A DNA stretch of 64,000 bases from Eutypa lata (GCA_022661535.1 JAKULF010000006.1:1054001-1118000); one strand, 5' to 3'. Numbered from the stretch's first letter, positions 12,113 to 24,389 are shown. Program-made: numbers and translations. Notes: generated by a model not told the origin, from the letters alone.

Positions 12113-14941
12113 AGAGGCTTACTATGGCTGGTTGGTTGTGGGGCTCGTTGTCGGTGGCGAACAATATATATACGTAAGTACTTAGACATAAGATGAGGAT
12201 GTTCGGCCTCCTTTGCAACTACTTGCATCATAGCGCGCGCCCGCATAACGCCATTAAAAGTGTGAAGTGTGATAATTCAACTCAATTCATAAGGAGACAG
12301 CCACGTCACGGAACTACCTACCTAGTTATGTACCTAATGCTACGTAATTAAATGGCTTGGATATATGTATGTAAGTACAAACGCACATAGATGAAAAATA
12401 TGCTTTTAGTTAACTAGTTATCTTCCGACTTCACTGCAGCTTTTTTGGTCGTTCGTTTGTTGCTTGCGTGTCTGTCTGCGTGTGTAAGCATAATAAAGGG
12501 GTGGTGGATGGATGGATGAGTGGCGTTCTTTCCCCTTGCAGTCTCGGGTCACGGACTACGGATCTCCCGCATATTTCAAATGTTACTTATGTATGTGTGT
12601 GTGTGTGTGGTGCGTTTGTTTGTTTTGGTTTCGTCTTTCCGAGTTTATCTACCTCTCGGTCGAGTCGGGTTTAATAAAGTATGTGTGTGCATGTGTGTGA
12701 TAGGTGGTGATTGGTGATTGGTAGGAAAATAATAATAATAAAAAAGATGGAAAAGGGACGGAAGGAAAATAAAATGCAACGAAAGAGGCTTCCCGACGCG
12801 TTTCGTGTTACCAGTCATGTTTCTTACATATCTACATACTTATGTATGTAGGTACATACGTATTATACGTAATATACATGCAAATCTCATTTCACTCTTA
12901 CTTTTACCAGTTTTTTTTTTCTTTCTTCCTCTTATGGATTACAGAAACGAGTCGCGGATACTTTCCTATGTAGATATGTATTCATAATTTCCTACTGTTT
13001 AGATAGTGAGAGATCACGGGCTATTTCATTCGGTCCTCTTGCAGCGTACAGACATACATCCAAGAATGTACGCAAAGCAGAAGAAGCATTGATTTACTGA
13101 ATGAATGATCAACAAGTAAAAACTAACCACCTAAACAGCACAGAGTAACATTCCAGATCTCAAACAACCTAAACCAAAGAACCTAATCCGGCGGGACTCG
13201 GGGAAAAGAGGGGGGGGAGCGGGTGTATAGATCTTAAATCTCGATCATTCAAACCTTATATATACAATCGCCGTAAAACCTACCGTGTGTAGAACCTAGA
13301 CTATAGTAGTGGGTAAGAAAGTGTGTTTTATAGTAACCTGTAGTTTGAAATGGACAGAGGGAGACCACTATTCTATCTTCTTTTAAGGAGGTGCGCTTAG
13401 ACTGCAATAGCGGACAACATACGACACGCTAGCTGGCTGGCCGACTCGCGATCTTATGTAGGTAGGTAATCAAGGGCACATGCATATTGACATACATACG
13501 GTTACATAAAAATATTGCTGTTCCTGAATTGAATTCCGGTCCCCCCCCCTTCCTGTATGGCTTACTCCGTCCATCCATCTGTTCATCTAGTGGATGGCGT
13601 CCGCGCCGCCGTCACACCTTTTATATGCGCGATGTGAAGCTAGCTAGCTAGCTAGCTACCTAGTCTAGCACGTTTAGGTGGGAGGTGAGAAGCGCCACCA
13701 CTAGCAGTCTTTTTTTCCCCCTCTCCGTTACCGTTTTCGGTTTCTCGACTGCATATTTTTTCGTTTTCGGTTGTGCTCATGTGGGTGTGTGCACGTGTAA
13801 GAGGTGCCTAAGCATCGTGGAGGTTACACCACCTATGTATGTATATATGTACATACTTACTTCACAGATAGTGTATTGGTAGGTAGAGTAGTATTTAGGT
13901 TGCAAAGACGTGATAGAATGAATTGGAAGAAATAAAATAAAAAAGGGGGGCGGGTAATTGTGGTATATACTTTCTCTGGGGCAAGCTATTGTAACTACTG
14001 TAGTTAGACTAAAACAAAAAAGACGGGAAGTTGAGATCAGTTAATTGGAAATGTCGATAAAGGTATGGAGTTTTGTCGATCGATCTGATCGGAGTGGACT
14101 GCTGTGCCAGGTTAGGTAGGTTTCATTGAATTGATGGGTGCCCGATCGCATGTCTGATTTGATTAACCATCAGCCATCTTATGAAAGGAGCATCAGAACA
14201 TATAACTTAAAAAATGAGGAGTAAGATGTCGTGTGGAATAACTAGATCTCACTGATCTATCAAACTCCCTTCTTAGGTTTGCTATTATCGCGGCGGCAAT
14301 GGCATTTTCATACATAAGTACGAAGTAGCTCTAGAAATGATTCGTTTATTTATGTACTCGCAGTCCTGTACGAACTACGTAGGTAAAGTACCAAGCTTTA
14401 TTTTCCCTTTCCTGCGAGATCTGGAGGTGGGCCCCCCGGCACCCCGGAAAGAACCGACTGCGCGGATCACAATAGTTACGCGCAAGGTTGTTATCATTAG
14501 TCAATGTGAAAGAAAATTGCCTGGCGCCTCCACCCGCCTTCTTGACGCGTCTGCTTTCATATATGTAGTAGTTGGTGGTTACTTAGTTACGTTGGTTAGG
14601 TAATCCAGTAGTATGAGATAGCTCCGCCCACAAAGCAATATAGACTCGACCTCTCCTACTCTCCTACAAATGGCGGACTAATTTGTGTGGTCATCGTTAA
14701 CGCCGTTCTGCTTAGCTAACTAAGTAATTCGGAGTGTGGGGGGCGGATGGGACGGTTCTATACCGGGCGCTTCTCGAGCCTTGCGTACACGTATGTGTGT
14801 ATGTGTGTAGATCTGCCGCTGTTCCAGACTCACGGACATGACTCGCTAGCAAATCAGTTTGAATGATAAGCCGGTGGTAGACAGATAGACATAGTTGTTT
14901 TATACACCGTTTAGATAACATGTTACTGCAGCATCTAATGG

Positions 14942-14980
14942 AGTTGAAGTTGAGGTTGAGGTTGAGGTTGAGGTTCAAGT
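14942..14980. repeat. (TTGAGG)n hexamer repeat
   Basis: About six imperfect copies of TTGAGG/TTGAAG in tandem. On the minus strand an open frame reads it as Asn-Leu repeats, which is an artefact of the repeat. Confidence 0.85.
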
Positions 14981-16055
14981 TCAGGTTTATCTTGAAGGAC
15001 TAGTGATTGCGCATGTGATAAACCCGTTCGTTGTCTCCATCCGTGTGAGCTCCAGGGTATCAGGGTATATAAGTACCGACGTATTACGCACTAAGAAATA
15101 CAGCCGCTTCTCTAACCTTAATTCTAGTCTACGTATTCGACAAGAAGTTCGGTCTAGAGCTACATAATCTAGCTATTCCTTAGTAACTTATTAACATCGT
15201 GTAGGGATCGATAGAGTCCAAGTGCAAATGCTCACTTTCCATCTTGATCGATCGTATCAGCACTTAGTAGTAACGCGTATACAAGCTTGGCCGCCTCGCG
15301 GGGGGGAGGGGGGGATAATATCTCGAGAAATGATCTACCCCCCACTCGCGACGAGGAAACTCACCGTTTGCCCGAAGCACATGTCCGGCCCGGCAAATGA
15401 CCTCTCAGTATTAGAGAGGGGGGAAAAGAGCCGGGCACCGGGCATGGTACCCCGTCGATGCAACACAATGACAGGTTGCCTTTTTATGCCGGAGGCCCTC
15501 TATGTAACCAACCAGGAGCCCCGGAATGCCACGCGATTCGGCGGCCTTTCCGTCCCGGCGACTCCCAAGCCGTTTTTACGAGGCAACGACAGGCAGATAT
15601 CCGAACTGGCTATTGGAATTGGTCGTATATTCTTCGCATGCACGCATTACATTATCTCTCGTCGTGGAGATTGGTCGCTTCGTTCGTGGGTGAGGTGGTT
15701 GTCGTCGTCGTCGTGCCACTTTCGGTGAAAATCAAAAAGTCGTCAATGCTACCTGCGGATGTACGTATGTGCGTGCTTTTATGAAGGAGGTATGAAGCCC
15801 TGTTGGGGGTCAAGATGCCGCGCACCGCGCCGCGTGCAAATATGTAACGGGTGTTCGCCCCTCCCCCTCCCGGTCGAGGTAAAGCGACGAAGGTCTCCGA
15901 CAATAGTCATTGTCTCAGCTCTTACTTATTAATGCTATGGATACTATCTACTGAAGTCTGTAGATGACGATATATGTGTCGCGAACGATATCGTGACTCA
16001 AACTTCTTCAAAAGATACTTTACTACTATTAATCCCAACCGTTTTCTAACCCATC

Positions 16056-17792
16056 ATGCCCATTGAAACGAGTATCAATAGTCCCCATGGCACTCCCACC
16101 GTAGTCCTCGGGGGCAGACAACCCAGTCTCCTCACGCTCACAGTAACAAGGCCATCAGTGACAAGTATAACTATCATCTCCCTCGGAAACGGCAATCCCG
16201 ACAACGCAGCCGAGCCGACTACCGACATGTTCATTGCGTCGAGTCCTCCGAGCCCGACACCAGCCCCCATCAACGCAGACGGAGGAGTCTCAGAGCCCGC
16301 TGTAGTTATAATAGGGGTCGTGCTCGGCCTTACTTGCGTGTTGTTTGCCTTGTGCTTCATATGCAGTAGGCGACGGAAGAATAACAACAAGGGTGGCAGC
16401 AGTAGCCTGACGAGCTCGAATTCGTTGCGCTATCACTATCCTTACTTTTATAAACCCCCCTCCCGTGCGTTCCCCGGCCCGGCGGGCCCACGGGGCGAGA
16501 CCGGACCTCAAGGCAATCCAGGACGACAAGGAGAACAGGGGGGACGTGGGGAACGGGGTGAACAGGGTGTACCGGTGAGTCGAAGATTGTGGTTCTGCCC
16601 ACCTACCTCGTTCGAAAGATTCATACTAACAGGGTCGTTAAGGGGATCGGCGCCCGTGGACCGGAGGGTCCGACCGGTCCTCAGGGACCACCAGGCGTGG
16701 CGGGGGTAGCGGGGCCTGGTGGACGTAAGACCTCTAAGTCTTTACTGCACTTGAGAAGAAACTTTCATTGGCATGGGACATTCCGCGTGTTTACACAAGA
16801 AGCTTCAAGGGGGCTAACATATAGTGTTTAAAGCTCAGGGAGCAGCCGGTGAAGCGGGCCCCGCTGGTCGTAATGGAGCAGATGGTGAGTATTTATCCTG
16901 TTTCGTACGTATTCGCCTGATATATTGGGATGGTGTCTGCTCTCATGAAGAGACCTCGCATAGAGCCCAATAGGATTTGCTTGTACTAATGTTCATGGTT
17001 CATAGGTCAGCCTGGACCCCCTGGTCCTCAAGGAGTCCCTGGTGTCAATGGCCCGCAAGGACTCCAGGGGCCAATAGGCCAGTTAGGCCGCTCAGGGTAC
17101 GTTCTCAACGTTTGATACCATGCCTCCATACATCCTCACATACTACATTTACTAACACCCAAGTTGTCCAGAGCCCCGGGGCCTGCCGGAAGAGACGGTC
17201 GAGATGGTAGAGATGGTGCCAATGGTAGGGATGGTACCGACGGTAAAGATGGTGTTGATGGAAACGATGGTGCTGCCGGCAATGACGGCGTTGACGGTGT
17301 GGATGGCGAACCGGGGCCGCCGGGACCACCAGGACAGCCAGGACAGCCAGGACAGCCGGGGTAAGTTCCAAGTATATCCAATCCCAAACCCAGCTCAGTA
17401 TGGGAATACAAGTTGGCCTGCAGCCTATCAGATGACCATTTCTAAACTAACTGACACCTTCAGGAGAGACGGGGAACGCGGGCTTCCAGGGCAGCGTGGA
17501 CATCCAGGGGAACGCGGAGATCCCGGTGAGCCGGGTCAACGTGGAGCGCCTGGCACGGCGGCTAGACGTGGTCGCCGCGGGTACGTAGATTCCCGATCCC
17601 CATCTGATTTAACTATCCACGTTATATTAGTGTTCGTTCTGACTGTTATATAGCCGTCAAGGCTCCCGAGGGCCTAGGGGTGACGAAGGTCCCAGGGGTC
17701 CGAAAGGTGATCGTGGACCTCGGGGAGACCCTGGTCGCGGCCACTCTAATCAGCAGAATGGGGTGTCGAACTACGACTCAGATGGGAGCTAG
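16056..17792 (+). CDS. Membrane-anchored collagen-like (Gly-X-Y) protein
   Basis: Seven exons: 16056-16574, 16643-16724, 16834-16884, 17006-17096, 17172-17360, 17464-17580 and 17654-17792, giving 395 residues. Each junction was chosen because it keeps the Gly-X-Y register; several introns show CTAAC branch sites. Residues 1-80 are Ser/Thr/Pro-rich with no clear signal peptide. Residues 82-103 form a strong transmembrane helix followed by RRRKNNNK. From about 141 to 376 the chain is collagen-like, with GPP, GQP, GER and GRD triplets including a long GRDG/GNDG stretch. One imperfection (Gly-Ile-Gly) sits at the first intron junction. The last 19 residues are not collagenous. Fungal collagen-like proteins are known as adhesive or protective surface proteins. 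Here the charge rule would place the collagen part in the cytosol, so orientation and role are uncertain. It converges on the unknown gene at 17973, 180 bp away. Confidence 0.9.
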
Positions 17793-17972
17793 GATGATTA
17801 CAGGTTCACCATTTGTTATTTGACACGAAAAGACTGTTCTAGTCGAACTTAGAAGGGGTCGTCGTCACTGCTATAAGAGCATGATAAAGATATAGCAGTA
17901 GTATGTTGGTCACGAAGACCTGAAATTGAATTTCCACATGGAACATCCAACCTAATGTCAGAGTTCGTGTGA

Positions 17973-18587
17973 CTAAGACTTCATCCGAAGCTGTTGTTTT
18001 CTTATCCTTTCTTGAATGACAGTGGTACCACTGCTATAGCCACTGTAAGGATGGCTATAATCGCTATGGTCCCTGTAAAGATTCCCCCGCGACCGTGCTA
18101 CGTAGCTTTCATAAAGCTCGTAATCATGTTGGATCGCTTTCCGCTCCTTCGCGATCCTTATCGTTTCGGGCAACCCCTTCACTTTCTCCATTGCAGAGTG
18201 CCCAATGTTCTCCTCTCTCTCCTTCAGTTGTCTCTCCCTCTTCTCAAGCGCTTTAGGCCCGATATCGTAAAGATCCCAGTAGGCTCTCATCAAGGTAGTG
18301 AGATCCTTGAATGTGGTGACTCGATGCTGTTTAAAAGAAGCCCCAATCCCTGTGCCCCAAGCAATTTCGGTAGGACACTTCGAGGTGCTGCGGAACCCAC
18401 GTTCAGGTTTTTCAAGCTCACGTAGGATAGGATGCATAGACGTGATGCAGACGATATGCTCGGCGAAACTCGAATCAAAAGGTCGAGGCTTATCCTCGGG
18501 AGTAAGCCACCAGATGTAGAATGTGCGGCAATGAAGCAGAATTTCGTTGGCTTCATCGGGACCGAATACTTCCAGGATGATGGGCAT
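17973..18587 (-). CDS. Uncharacterised 204-residue protein
   Basis: A single uninterrupted frame from ATG at 18587 to TAG at 17973. I do not recognise a family. The N-terminal half is mixed and aromatic (LLHCRTFYIWWLTPEDKPRP, residues about 17-36) and looks folded. The middle (about 115-165) is Lys/Glu-rich and probably helical or coiled coil. The end is Tyr/Ser-rich (about 168-192) with a basic tail. There is no signal peptide or membrane segment. Composition is ordinary for a soluble cytosolic protein, and the long frame in moderately AT-rich DNA argues that it is real. It converges on the collagen-like gene. Confidence 0.6.
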   Translation of the reverse strand: MPIILEVFGPDEANEILLHCRTFYIWWLTPEDKPRPFDSSFAEHIVCITSMHPILRELEKPERGFRSTSKCPTEIAWGTGIGASFKQHRVTTFKDLTTLMRAYWDLYDIGPKALEKRERQLKEREENIGHSAMEKVKGLPETIRIAKERKAIQHDYELYESYVARSRGNLYRDHSDYSHPYSGYSSGTTVIQERIRKQQLRMKS

Positions 18588-19549
18588 TTTGTTTTAGTGT
18601 CTTATGGGAAAAGCAACAAATAAAGAGGTAGTGTAGTGTTGTTGTAGATATCGAGGATAACAATGTAGTAGGATGGCAGAGTAGAAAGATCCCTTACTTA
18701 TACCCAAGATCCACAAAGAGGACAGACAACCTGTGTTGTATGAATCAGTGATAAATTCCTAACTGGTGGGCTTTGGGTTATTATTTCACATGTAAATGCA
18801 ATTATTAGCAATAGAAATCTTTTGGCGTTACACCACGAGTCACACCACAATTTATATAGCCTATTACATTGCAGCTAATTTCAAGTCTACTTTTGTGTAT
18901 CCTAGATGCATTCCATCTACTATCACCAGCTCTAACACAAAGAACATCATTCCACAGTCTGTGTGATTCACTCGGTTCTGGTCAGGCACACCACTTCATA
19001 TCCCTCTGTTTGCTCCTCCCCAATCCTCTGAATTGTTTCTGACTCCCCGATCCTTTCTTTCTTTAATTAAATGAGTCGTATTTCTGATCAGGCAGGGAAT
19101 TACTGGCTTGTAAAATAGCCAACAGGTTACAAATGAGTTCCCCTTACCTCATACCTGAGAGACATTTCCGATCGGGGTGAACTATATAGAGTGTTAATAG
19201 CTTACAAAGAATATTGCTGTTTTGCTTAATGACATAATCATTATTGCCACAAAAGAATTAATGGGATATACTTATTTATAGCGATGCTTCGGCGACCTAT
19301 AAAAAAGGGGCTGCGTCCCTTGAAAAAAAAAAGGTAAGTATACCATAGGCCACCTTGTACTTAGCCAAACATAATAGATAGTATAATATTTAATATATAA
19401 TACACTTATACATCAATTCGTAATGGACCATTAGTGACCTTAGTATTTGACCTTTGAAAACTTTAAATCTTTGAATTTTGTTCATTCTTTATGAATACAG
19501 GTTATAAAGAACTAACGTTTATTACGGATTAATAATACAGCTTGTAACC
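18588..19549. other. AT-rich intergenic DNA
   Basis: About 960 bp, AT-rich, rich in TA steps and with stops in all frames. I see no gene. It separates the unknown gene from the polyketide synthase relic, which suggests decayed accessory sequence. Confidence 0.5.
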
Positions 19550-20740
19550 CTAAGTAGAAGCATCAATGTGACGGCTCTTTGCTGTAAAGTCAGTGGCCAA
19601 GGTGGTTAGGGAGGCGCCTGGCAAGATATTGAAGATGGAGGTGTCGGCAGCAGCTTGCAGGACCAGCATGTTGCGCAGCTCAACGGCGACGAGAGAGACA
19701 ATACCGCAGAGGGCAGGCGGCTTGCTCAAGTCGATCTCGGCCACGTCGAGCATGAAGATGGCAGACAACTTGGTAGCGATGGCGCTTCCGATTAGACGGG
19801 CTGCGTCATCGCGAGCTCGCCTCCCCGAGCTGCGCGGCGAGCGAAAGGTCGCCATCGCCGTCCTTAGATCTCGTGGCTAGGATGTCGTCAAGCACTTGCA
19901 CGATAGCCAACACGATACCCTCTCTGTCATGGGACCATCTTCCGAGCACACGCTGGTCAAGGTCATGGGGGAGGTAACGACGGCCAACACACTCGTTGCG
20001 CAGTACGCACAGGAAGCCTTGGCCGAGAGCATTCTCGGACGTCTCGCTACCGGTGGCGACATCGGTCGTACAATCCAGAGCAGACCACTGCACTAGCATG
20101 ACCATGGCGCGTAGGCCGTCGATACGCACCGTGCCGAGGTCTGTTAGTTAGTAGGTATGGGCTCGTCGATCTTACCTACAAAAATACATGGTTTTGTGCG
20201 CGTCGAAGTTGCTCTCTTCAAGGGCGAGATGGTCATGGATGAGAGCGCCACCGGCCAATACCTGGATGCGTTGGGAAAGTAGATCAACGATGCTAGGTGG
20301 TGGAGCCGTTTTGTTACTGGTGACTACGGCAAACCCTCCGGGGTTCTTGGCCCGGCTCAGGCCGGGTTTATGGAGCTCGGCGAGTGGCACTGTGGACATG
20401 ATGGTGCTATTTATGTACATGATATCGCCCTCCGAGTCGCGGGTCTCGACAACGATGATATCAGACCCGGTATCCCGAAGCATGCGATCCCAGGAAGGCG
20501 TGAAAGGGCCAGGCTTATCTAGCGGTTAGGCTCCTCGCCCTCCAAGGGATATGACGATGCCTCGGTGATGTGCTAGTTCGCCACCAGGGCCGTTGCGGGC
20601 ATGCCCAGCGCCTCCAGAACGCGACGTGGTATTAATAGCAACGGCACTGGCGCCAATCTCCAAAACACGTGCACTTGGGTTCTTGTGTGTAAATTTGGGC
20701 AGCATCGTCGAGAGTTGTTCAACTGATAGCACTAGACATA
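19550..20740 (-). pseudogene. Collapsed relic of a highly reducing polyketide synthase
   Basis: The minus strand shows four broken frames in the order expected for the C-terminal half of a highly reducing type I polyketide synthase. First is a methyltransferase motif I remnant (SARVLEIGA, about 20664-20690). Next is a post-methyltransferase linker (DIIVVETRDSEGD, about 20425-20465), then a pre-reductase segment containing ALGQGFLCVLRNE (about 20000-20040). Last is an acyl-carrier domain at 19550-19810 ([20 protein letters not shown], then [10 protein letters not shown]). The carrier-domain serine context reads GIVSL instead of the usual G-x-DSL. Frames shift between segments, and the enoylreductase, ketoreductase and most of the methyltransferase are missing: 1.2 kb covers what would normally need several kb. 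It cannot encode a working synthase. The carrier-domain identification is firm; the other pieces are weaker. Confidence 0.65.
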
Positions 20741-20815
20741 CTGCGTTGGCGTAGTATATATGCTACAGCCCGTCTTTCTGTCATAACCTCGACCGCATAT
20801 CACGTCGACCACAAG

Positions 20816-20925
20816 CTATGGCATGCCAGTCTCCGCGCCGAAGCCGCACCGGGGACGGACCGGGTCACACATTGTCTTCCGTCTCCGGCATTCCTCGCAC
20901 ACGAACCCAGATGAGACTCAGAAGT
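20816..20925 (-). pseudogene. Relic of a Zn(II)2Cys6 transcription factor DNA-binding domain
   Basis: The minus strand encodes FVCEECRRRKTMCDPVRPRC, which matches the first four cysteines of the fungal binuclear zinc cluster (C-x2-C-x6-C-x6-C) with the usual basic RRRK. The last two cysteines are absent (GFGAETGM follows) and the frame is closed by TGA upstream and TAG at 20816-20818 after about 33 codons. It lies next to, and on the same strand as, the polyketide synthase relic. That is the usual arrangement of a pathway-specific regulator beside its synthase. Interpreted as a decayed cluster regulator. Confidence 0.55.
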
Positions 20926-22042
20926 CTCCTTGCTGCCTTTTAAGTTGATGACTTCGCATCGGGAGATTCAATTCCTCGGGGCACCGGTTTATTTTCTACC
21001 TACCGCCCTGGTATCACGTGTGATATTCCATATACTCATGATACTACGGTTATTATGTAAGACGCGAGCACTCCTTCCCCCAGCCCCGTGAGAGCTGCGT
21101 TTCGTATACTTAAAGTAGTTGACGTAAAGATAAGAGCTAAGGTACCTAGAGTATTTCTTAATACATTAGTGATGGCATAACTGATTTTTAATGTCTTGAT
21201 CGCTATACTGGTGCGCCTGTTGTACGTAAGTAGGTATGTAGTATTCGGCTTGGTGTATTATACAGGTCAATCTAGCCAATCATATATGGGTGGGTGACAG
21301 GCGAGTGTTGACAAAACTGGAGGGTTAAGGCTAGCTGGCTAGGGAGGCAAATTTCCCCGGGTGTTGTTAGACGAGACCTAACTATCAGGATGGGCAACGT
21401 CACGATCTAATCTCCATCACGGTGCAGTGTGCCGAGTGTTGCTTATGTACGGGTATGCCGGGTTCGTCTCACTAATCTTTGATGATCTTGAATTGTCGCT
21501 TTCAACTTAAGCCTTTTACATCTAGATTTTCCCATGTCGCTTCCATTTATTCAAAAATGGAAAGAAGGAAAAAACAGCGGATGATATGTACTTCTCATTG
21601 CAGAGCCAAGCGCAGTGATTCGAGGCTGTGGCAGGTGACTAAACCAAATCAGCTAGATTATGCACGAATCTGCATTGCCCGCATGGTTATATCTGGGTTC
21701 TATCTGCACGAATATGCACCGATCCCATATATCTGAGTGAATTAGGACTACTAAGGCCCAGTCTAATCATTTCTTTTGGGGGCCCTCCTCATGGTCCCAA
21801 TCAGATGTGCAGATGAGCAAGTCTGACAGTTCTGATTAAATTGTGCCTTGTGAGAAGGGACCCTCTTTGATTGAATATAGGCAATGTTTGTTTGAAAATG
21901 CATCTCACTTTGATTGTTTCATGACGACAGCCATCCTTTCTTTCCCCTATATAAGTATGTCCAAGCACCTCTCACAACACGGAAGATGAGTCTACTCAAC
22001 AATCGACTGTCGTGACCTCAACATCAACTACCTAATGAATCT
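20926..22042. other. Intergenic DNA upstream of the small gene
   Basis: About 1.1 kb. One open frame of 85 codons (21479-21736) has no recognisable domain and is not called. The last 100 bp before 22043 is likely promoter and leader of the small gene. Confidence 0.4.
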
Positions 22043-22500
22043 ATGGGCATCTCAACCGAAGCAATCATTGGTATTATCGGGATATTTTTCACAGCTCCAC
22101 AAACAATGCTCGCTATCGCAACACAATACTGGCAGAAGCGCAACCAATCTCAAGGTCCGTATTGTCATCATGAACAACCTATACCAGGCTAATACGTTTT
22201 CTTTCTACAGATATACAGCCCCTAGACTCCCAATCACGCCACACAACCCCTGGAGCGAGACAGGTCTATATTCTCATGGAAGAAGGTCGAATTACCCACA
22301 GCGTTACGTTTTCGAGTCAGTTGGGACAGCAAACTCCAGCAAGCATGCCATCTAGCTCTCGTCCTACCGCCGCCTTGGTATCTAGTGGTATGTCCTTATG
22401 CCACTCAGTTTAGATGATATGACTCTGATTGTATATAGATCAACCCTGTGTCCCTAGCCTCAGTGAGTCGAACGAAGTCATCGCTAGCACTCCCCTATAA
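22043..22500 (+). CDS. Small unknown protein with hydrophobic N-terminus (paralogue A)
   Basis: Three exons: 22043-22154, 22211-22387 and 22439-22500 (introns 56 and 51 bp, both phase 1), giving 116 residues. The N-terminus MGISTEAIIGIIGIFF, followed by TAPQTMLAIA, is a single hydrophobic segment (about 6-30) that could be a membrane anchor or signal anchor. Then come a polar stretch, a short core RQVYILMEEGRITHSV (about 53-68) and a Ser/Pro-rich tail. I do not know the family. Its reality is supported by the paralogue at 28689-29286, which shares the N-terminus, the core VY-LLEEG pattern, both intron positions and their phases. It lies in AT-rich accessory DNA. Confidence 0.65.
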
Positions 22501-24230
22501 ACTCTCCAATGTACTGGTACCGGCCCTTGGCTTACAAGTCATGATGTCTATATATCGTGCTGGATATATATCGTGCTGGCTATATATCGTGCTGGCTACA
22601 ATGCACCTAGGGGAGCTTAAGTCAAAGTGTCTTTCGGTGGGTGGAGCCCCAATTCGTTAGATATATGTAACACTAAGAGGGATTGAGATAGCTCAGGGGT
22701 TTTGTGGTCTTCTATGAGATTATGCTTCATTATATAATCTTGTTATATGAAATCATGGAACAAACATATTTATGTGCAATCAATTGTTACATATCTTGTT
22801 ATGACAAGCTTGGTACTACAATTAGTAGCCTAGTGAAGCAACACAACAAAACGTAAGGTTATCAAAACCTCCTCCGCTTCTAACTATATCAATTTTGTTC
22901 TTTCATAAAGCTGCTCAATGGGGGTAGGTGTTTCGATCTAATTCTAGAGATTTACTACTTTTCATAGACCAATCCTAGTGGCTTCCCTATCTCCTTGGCC
23001 AGTCTCTGCCATCATAGACGGGAAGTCTTAAAGAAAGTGGCCTTGGTTGGTAGTTAGTTTGAAGATCTGGACCGGCCTGGTCCCTCTGATACTTCATACA
23101 ACACAAACGCAGCTGCTGGATATAAAATTATGTGAGATTTACATGTTTCCTGTTACGTCAAGGGAGGTGTCACATACTTAACCCATCTATGGGACATCGC
23201 CTGCCGATATGAAGTGGCTATTAGCTCTCTCTTTTCATAATAACAACTACAGTCATGACACTGAATTAAATTGATAAACCCCGATTTCAATATGACTAAA
23301 CCACATGTGAAAATGTTGGTGCTGGTTTGACATTAGCTGCAGGCCTTATATTTGAGTGATGTTATTTACAGCTTAGTTTTTCAAATTTTTATACCTTACT
23401 TTTTTCCAAGCATTTAGTAACCGGGCCATCACGAGGATGGCGGCCCGCCCACCACATACCCTACCTGCCTTCCAATTATTACTTCAAGTAGCTGCTGTTA
23501 TTTACAGGTATAAAGACTTATTATTTACTTAATTTTACGATATTATATAAAGTATATATTCAAGTATGTAGTAATAGCTATGTATAAAGGGGGGGAGGTG
23601 AGTAGTTGTAATTTAATTAGTCGATTATCTAATCAAGTTCGAATACCTTGACTTCACTTATACACATCTTTGCCAAATGAATCCGGAAAATAACCAAATA
23701 ACAGATTTCTGTACATAGGGTTTAAAGAACTATATATGATACTTTCTGTTAAGCATTAAAAAGGAATTTGACTTGTTATAATTACTGAAACCTAAATTTA
23801 AGGAGAAAATGACACAGCTTTAACAAAACGTTGTCGTTTGAGATTAAACAGTAACATATAAAAGCTTGAAAAACCAGCGGGTAAATAAGTTCATTCCCAC
23901 GTTTCCCTTTCTTCAATCGCCACATACTACAAGTTGTGATCAATACATACGACCAATGATCTAACCAAAGTCTATCGGCCTCATCTAGCTATATGCTCTT
24001 GGAAGGGAGCACGACATGTAGTATGCTGCGATACTTAGACATCAAACCTTGTCTTATGGAGTGTGATACTCCGCATTCACTTCGCATGATGGTTCGCAAG
24101 TTCACAAGGTTAAATGGACATAAGCCAATACATTTTTTGAGCGGATGGAGGTGCAACAGCCAGCTACAGACAGCAAAATTGTATACGTGCTTGAGTGTAG
24201 TGACCAGCCAGAGTGGGAGGAAGTGAGAGA
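22501..24230. other. AT-rich intergenic DNA with a short tandem repeat
   Basis: About 1.7 kb, low in GC, with no supported gene. At 22546-22599 a unit of about 17 bp containing TATATATCGTGCTGG is repeated three times. The remainder has stops in all frames apart from an unrecognised 77-codon frame at 23993-24226. Confidence 0.45.
22546..22599. repeat. Three-copy 17-bp tandem repeat
   Basis: The unit TATATATCGTGCTGG plus two bases is repeated three times with little change, about 50 bp downstream of the small gene. Confidence 0.85.
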
Positions 24231-24389
24231 TAGAGTTTCTACCATCTATAACCAAGCATTGAACCCTTACCAATAGCTCATACTCACTCTGCTTAAAAAC
24301 AACGAATGGGATGATCGTAAACAGAGTGAGTACCTCAGCTATACATCCATAGCGTTAACATTATTGTTGTAAACAGGAACCATGCCCTC

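Larger units (their letters stand above)
10853..16055. other. Intergenic spacer with microsatellites, no supported gene
   Basis: About 5.2 kb. It holds (CA)12 at 11921-11944, (GA)11 at 12091-12112, GT-rich stretches near 12590-12610, (GCTA)5 at 13639-13658 and a TTGAGG hexamer run near 14942-14980. A GC-richer patch at about 15280-15700 contains a 168-codon open frame (15222-15728) with no recognisable domain. I read this patch as upstream DNA of the collagen-like gene rather than a gene. Confidence 0.55.

Noticed and set aside
15222..15728. 168-codon plus-strand open frame in a GC-richer patch
   Set aside because: No recognisable domain, no splice partners, odd composition and a location just upstream of the collagen-like gene; more likely promoter DNA.
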